Shown here in pieces: positions 6,079 through 8,729 of a stretch of DNA of 8,729 nucleotides. Source of the stretch: an uncultured Eubacteriaceae bacterium (lineage in GTDB: Bacteria; Bacillota; Clostridia; Eubacteriales; UBA1433); the NCBI GenBank assembly GCA_937914785.1, contig CALGIV010000089.1, forward strand, positions 1-8,729, read 5' to 3'. Position numbers and translations under genes: made by a program. Within the stretch, counting starts at the first letter, position 1; each line of letters starts with the position of its first letter. The notes below the pieces were generated by a model. The model saw only the letters and a program-made list of their open reading frames with translations, was not told where the DNA came from and ran no database searches.

Positions 6079-7761
6079 ATGGCTGAATTTGATGCACTGC
6101 AATTTAGAAAAAGAGGCATTATGGGAATGATGGACATTCCCGTTGACGACATCGACAAACCGATCATCGGCGTATGTAATACTTTTACAGAAATGGTTCC
6201 CGGCCACTCTCATTTAAGACGTGTGGCGGATAATGTGAAAAGAGGGGTGGACCGCGCAGGCGGTGTACCGCGCGAATTCGGAACGATCGCTTTATGCGAC
6301 GGCGTCGCCCAAGGACACGAAGGCAATTATTATGTGCTGCCATCGAGAGACGCGATCGCCGACAGCGTTGAGATCGTCATGCGCGCACACAAACTGGACG
6401 GAATTGTGCTGATTGGCTCATGTGATAAAATTGTACCCGGCCTGCTGATGGCTGCTGCCAGGGTCAATATCCCGGCAATCTTTGTGCCGGGCGGCCCGAT
6501 GTTGTCCGGCCCGCCATTTGCGAAAAAAGCGAAAGCCGACGGCACGGCTACAACCGAAGCGCTCGGTATGTATCAGGCCGGCAAGATTTCGCTCGACGAC
6601 GTTTTAAATGTCCAGGCGACTTGCAGCCCCACCTGTGGTTCCTGCGCATTCTACGGTACGGCAAACACGATGAGCTGCACGATGGAGGCGCTCGGTATGA
6701 CACTGCCGCACGCAGGGGCAATTCCCGCCGTTTACAACGAACGTTATCACTGCGCGATGCGTACCGGCGAAAAAATCGTCGAGCTCGTCGAGAAAAATAT
6801 CTGCGCACGTGATATCTTAACGTTTGGGGCTTTCCAGAATGCCATCCGCTTCTTAATGGCCAGCGGCGGCAGCACGAATGCCGTACTGCACCTTTGTGCC
6901 GCGGCATATGAACTGGGCATTGATACGGATCTAATTATGAAAGAATTTGACAAACAGAGCGACCTGATCCCACATATCGCGGCGATGAATCCTTCTTCCT
7001 ATCAATACGATATGGAAGACTTTTACAAAGCCGGCGGCGTGCAGAAGGTCTTTAAACAGATCGAAGACAAACTGGCTCTATCTGTGATGACGGCCAATGC
7101 CAAAACCCTTGGAGAAAACCTCACAGAATACACTTCGCCATATCCGCCGAACGACGATATGATCCGCACGGTGGATAATCCGCACAGCACACTGGGTGGC
7201 CTTGCGATTATGCGCGGCAACCTCGCTCCGGACACAGGCGTGGCAAAACCCGCGGCAATCGCCGAAGAGGTGCGGCAGTTTACGGGTGAAGCGATCTGCT
7301 TTGATTCGGAAGAAGAATGCACGCAGGCATTACAGGACTTAAAAGTAAAAGCCGGCCACGTCGTCGTTATCCGCTACGAAGGGCCGAAGGGCGGCCCGGG
7401 CATGCGTGAGATGTACGCACCGATGAAGCTGCTCTATGGACAGGGGCTCGCGACAACAACTGCGCTGATTACAGACGGCCGCTTCTCCGGTACAAACAAC
7501 GGCTGCTTCGTCGGCCACATCTCGCCGGAAGCCGCCGTAGGCGGACCGCTCGCCCTCATCAAAGACGGCGATAAGATCACCGTCGACGTCATCAAAAAAG
7601 ACCTCCATCTACATATCAGCGATGAAGAGATGGCCAAACGCAAAGCTGAATGGAAACCCCGACATAAAGAACTGACCGGATATTTGAAACGCTATACGGC
7701 GATGGCGCTTTCCGCCGATAAAGGCGGCGTGCTCGATATCGATCACGTAAATAAAGACTGA
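6079..7761 (+). CDS. ilvD: Dihydroxy-acid dehydratase (IlvD/Edd family)
   Basis: This 560-residue protein is full length for IlvD, which dehydrates 2,3-dihydroxy-isovalerate and 2,3-dihydroxy-3-methylvalerate to the 2-oxo acids of valine/leucine and isoleucine synthesis. Iron-sulfur ligands are recognisable: C33 in GVCNTFTEMVPGH, C115 in IGSCDK, and the cysteines of CSPTCGSC (182-189), which align with CPTCGSC of the enterobacterial enzymes. Other family blocks are GHEGNYYVLPSRD (79-91), LMASGGSTNAVLHL, GGLAIMRGNLAP, YEGPKGGPGM and LITDGRFSGTNNGCFVGHISPEA near the C-terminus. The serine in SGT of that last block is the family's likely catalytic base. The gene appears monocistronic; ilvBN, ilvC and leu genes are absent from the window. 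Sugar-acid dehydratases (Edd, xylonate/gluconate dehydratase) share the fold, so a different substrate is possible, but length and motifs fit IlvD best. Confidence 0.9.
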   Translation: MAEFDALQFRKRGIMGMMDIPVDDIDKPIIGVCNTFTEMVPGHSHLRRVADNVKRGVDRAGGVPREFGTIALCDGVAQGHEGNYYVLPSRDAIADSVEIVMRAHKLDGIVLIGSCDKIVPGLLMAAARVNIPAIFVPGGPMLSGPPFAKKAKADGTATTEALGMYQAGKISLDDVLNVQATCSPTCGSCAFYGTANTMSCTMEALGMTLPHAGAIPAVYNERYHCAMRTGEKIVELVEKNICARDILTFGAFQNAIRFLMASGGSTNAVLHLCAAAYELGIDTDLIMKEFDKQSDLIPHIAAMNPSSYQYDMEDFYKAGGVQKVFKQIEDKLALSVMTANAKTLGENLTEYTSPYPPNDDMIRTVDNPHSTLGGLAIMRGNLAPDTGVAKPAAIAEEVRQFTGEAICFDSEEECTQALQDLKVKAGHVVVIRYEGPKGGPGMREMYAPMKLLYGQGLATTTALITDGRFSGTNNGCFVGHISPEAAVGGPLALIKDGDKITVDVIKKDLHLHISDEEMAKRKAEWKPRHKELTGYLKRYTAMALSADKGGVLDIDHVNKD

Positions 7762-7777
7762 CAAACAAATAACGATT

Positions 7778-7828
7778 AAAAGCTGTTGTGAAATGGTGAA
7801 TAAACACCATAAAACAACAGCTTTTTTT
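7778..7828 (+). terminator. Two-tier intrinsic terminator of ilvD
   Basis: AAAAGCTGTTGT (7778-7789) pairs perfectly with ACAACAGCTTTT (7814-7825), and seven T residues follow at 7822-7828. Inside, after a symmetric GAA/AAA internal loop, ATGGTG (7793-7798) pairs with CACCAT (7805-7810) around a 6-nt loop. The structure starts 16 bp after the ilvD stop. The outer arms also end in A-rich sequence, so some activity in the other direction is possible. Confidence 0.88.
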
Positions 7829-8148
7829 AACTGAAAAAGAGCAGTGATTGATCGCTCAATATTGTTAAATAAATATCAATCCCCCCTGAAAATTTTACAT
7901 CCTTTACATGCTTATATTTCTGCAATTTCCTAACTAGTATTTCACTAAATCCAGACAGTTTCATTAAGCTAAGATGGTTTGATCGTTGGCAAATTGGACT
8001 AAACAAGACTTCAAACATGATTGAAGCGAAATATTGACAATATCACTCTTTGCTCACGTATTGAGCTGATCCCTGATAAATTTATATTCGACGACTTTTT
8101 TACAAAATTGTATAAAAAGCAAAAAAAATATTGTTTTTTATAAAAAGG

Positions 8149-8157
8149 TGGTATAAT
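8149..8157 (+). promoter_or_regulatory. Extended -10 promoter of the LCP gene
   Basis: TGG followed by TATAAT (8152-8157) makes an extended -10 element (TGnTATAAT). The -35 region is poor: TTGTTT at 8131-8136 is only 15 bp away. This is compatible with an extended -10 promoter needing little -35 contact. Long A and T tracts at 8121-8146 may act as an UP-like element. Transcription would start near 8164. Confidence 0.6.
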
Positions 8158-8162
8158 AAGGA

Positions 8163-8177
8163 GATTAAATTTTAATC
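8163..8177. promoter_or_regulatory. 15-bp palindrome at the LCP transcription start
   Basis: GATTAAA (8163-8169) and TTTAATC (8171-8177) are perfect inverted repeats around a single T. The palindrome spans the predicted transcription start of the LCP gene, where a bound repressor would block initiation. As RNA the stem would be weak (mostly A-U), so an operator is likelier than an RNA structure. No regulator can be named. Confidence 0.35.
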
Positions 8178-8199
8178 TTAACAATGTGAGTTATAAACA

Positions 8200-8729
8200 A
8201 TGAATGATAAAGACTATAATACAAACGGGGATACCCCTAAAGAAAATACCATGGCCGAAATAATGGCCTCTTACAAAAGCCCTGTTAAAGCCAAAAAGAA
8301 AAAAGCCGGCAAGGCGGCTGAAAAAAAGCACCTTTTATCGCGTACCTGGTTTAAGGTCACTATTTCTGTCGTCATATTTTTGGGCATCGTTTTTGTCATG
8401 GGCTTTGGGTATATCAATAGCCTGTCGTCAAACACACCGCTCAGGAGCAACGACAAATTTGCCAATAAAGTCAATGCGGCAAAAGGGCTGGATATCTCGG
8501 CATATTTTGACAGCAACACGATCAATGTGTTGTTTTTTGGCTTAGATAAAAATGAAGACCGCGAAGATCTCTATGACGTATTTCGTCCGGATACCATTAT
8601 TCTGGCCAGCATCAACCTCGAAAAGAATTCGATCAGTATGGTCTCTATTCCGCGCGATACGTATGTACCGCTGTACGGCTACCGTGGAAAAGCGAAAATC
8701 AATTCCTGTATGTACTACGGCACGATCTA
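8200..8729 (+). CDS. LytR-CpsA-Psr (LCP) family protein, N-terminal part
   Basis: The first 176 residues of an LCP protein are present; the gene runs off the window. Residues 1-48 are a hydrophilic cytoplasmic tail with a strongly basic Lys/Ala stretch (AKKKKAGKAAEKK, 31-43). Residues about 51-73 form one membrane-spanning segment, after which the protein is extracytoplasmic. The LCP domain begins at INVLFFGLDK (108-117) and shows FRPDTIILASIN (128-139), SMVSIPRDTYVP (146-157) and KINSCMYYG (166-174). R129, D131, R152 and D153 match the conserved residues that bind pyrophosphate and Mg2+ in this family. LCP enzymes attach undecaprenyl-linked glycopolymers to peptidoglycan or, in some lineages, to proteins. 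The ATG at 8200 has only a weak upstream GTGAG (8186-8190), suggesting modest translation. The gene has its own promoter region. Confidence 0.9.
   Translation, partial: MNDKDYNTNGDTPKENTMAEIMASYKSPVKAKKKKAGKAAEKKHLLSRTWFKVTISVVIFLGIVFVMGFGYINSLSSNTPLRSNDKFANKVNAAKGLDISAYFDSNTINVLFFGLDKNEDREDLYDVFRPDTIILASINLEKNSISMVSIPRDTYVPLYGYRGKAKINSCMYYGTI

Larger units (their letters stand above)
7829..8199. other. A+T-rich intergenic stretch without a convincing gene
   Basis: This stretch lies between the ilvD terminator and the LCP gene. On the minus strand a 63-codon frame (8018-7827, ATG start) is open, but it lacks a Shine-Dalgarno, its stop lies in the ilvD terminator T-run, and its A+T-rich codons differ from neighbouring genes. 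It may be chance or the remnant of a decayed gene. A perfect 13-bp palindrome ATATTGACAATAT occurs at 8031-8043. The last 100 bp are extremely A+T-rich and contain the promoter of the downstream gene. I see no tRNA, riboswitch or small-RNA signature. Confidence 0.55.

Noticed and set aside
5984..7919. TTACATGCTT occurring both upstream of ilvD (about 5984) and downstream of it (about 7906)
   Set aside because: A 10-bp direct match in A+T-rich DNA flanking a gene is expected by chance. The copies are not at gene boundaries, and no target-site or att-like structure accompanies them.
7827..8018. Minus-strand 63-codon frame in the ilvD-LCP gap as a real gene
   Set aside because: It has no ribosome binding site and no recognised motif, its codon use is unlike the neighbours, and its stop falls inside the ilvD terminator T-run. 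It is kept only as a possible remnant.
8034..8064. Perfect TTGACA (8034-8039) as a promoter -35
   Set aside because: There is no acceptable -10 at 16-18 bp (only TATTGA at 19 bp) and no gene begins nearby. The hexamer is part of the ATATTGACAATAT palindrome.
8271..8525. Minus-strand 84-codon frame with hydrophobic segments
   Set aside because: It is the antisense of the LCP N-terminus and membrane segment; its hydrophobicity simply mirrors the complementary codons.

Overview
The window looks like chromosomal DNA from a low-to-mid G+C Firmicute, most plausibly a Negativicute (an Acidaminococcaceae/Veillonellaceae-like lineage). This rests on the conserved run PHP-phosphoesterase gene, rapZ, yvcK, whiA, together with a LytR-CpsA-Psr (LCP) protein, a DUF4080-type B12-binding radical SAM protein and strong Gram-positive-style AAGGAGG ribosome binding sites. 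The lineage assignment is inference; no rRNA is present to confirm it. There is no mobile element, CRISPR array, tRNA or rRNA gene.

Layout. At 1-3048 (+) is a tightly packed operon: the 3' end of a PHP-domain phosphoesterase, rapZ, yvcK and whiA. The last three genes are joined by two 4-bp ATGA stop/start overlaps, so they are probably translationally coupled. The operon meets a convergent B12-binding radical SAM gene (minus strand, 3045-4769) with no space at all: the two stop codons share the bases TTAA. A short divergent region (4770-4879) carries back-to-back promoters for the radical SAM gene and for an orphan ImmA/IrrE-type metallopeptidase (4880-5353, +). The peptidase gene converges on a 59-residue cysteine-containing protein (minus, 5387-5566), with a symmetrical terminator hairpin between them. 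Upstream of it, also on the minus strand, is a stand-alone PspC-domain membrane protein (5652-5885) with its own terminator. Divergent from pspC is a monocistronic ilvD-family dehydratase (6079-7761, +) with a clear promoter, an excellent RBS and a two-tier terminator. A 370-bp A+T-rich, apparently non-coding stretch follows. The window then ends inside an LCP-family cell-wall protein gene (8200 to the window end) preceded by an extended -10 promoter and a 15-bp palindrome.

How the genes work together. RapZ (nucleotide-binding regulator of amino-sugar supply), YvcK (CofD-like factor needed for gluconeogenic growth and cell-wall homeostasis) and WhiA (DNA-binding protein linked to division and chromosome segregation) form a conserved envelope/metabolism regulatory module. 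PspC (envelope stress) and LCP (glycopolymer attachment) fit the same theme but are separate units. IlvD would serve branched-chain amino-acid synthesis, although no other ilv gene is nearby. The radical SAM protein, the peptidase and the small Cys protein have no assignable pathway from this window.

I do not see convincing evidence of a new multi-gene system. The most useful points are the small Cys-rich gene at 5387-5566, the paired promoters with an operator-like dyad at 4798-4860, and a suspicious perfect inverted repeat with an in-frame stop at the very start of the window, which looks like a sequence-end artefact.
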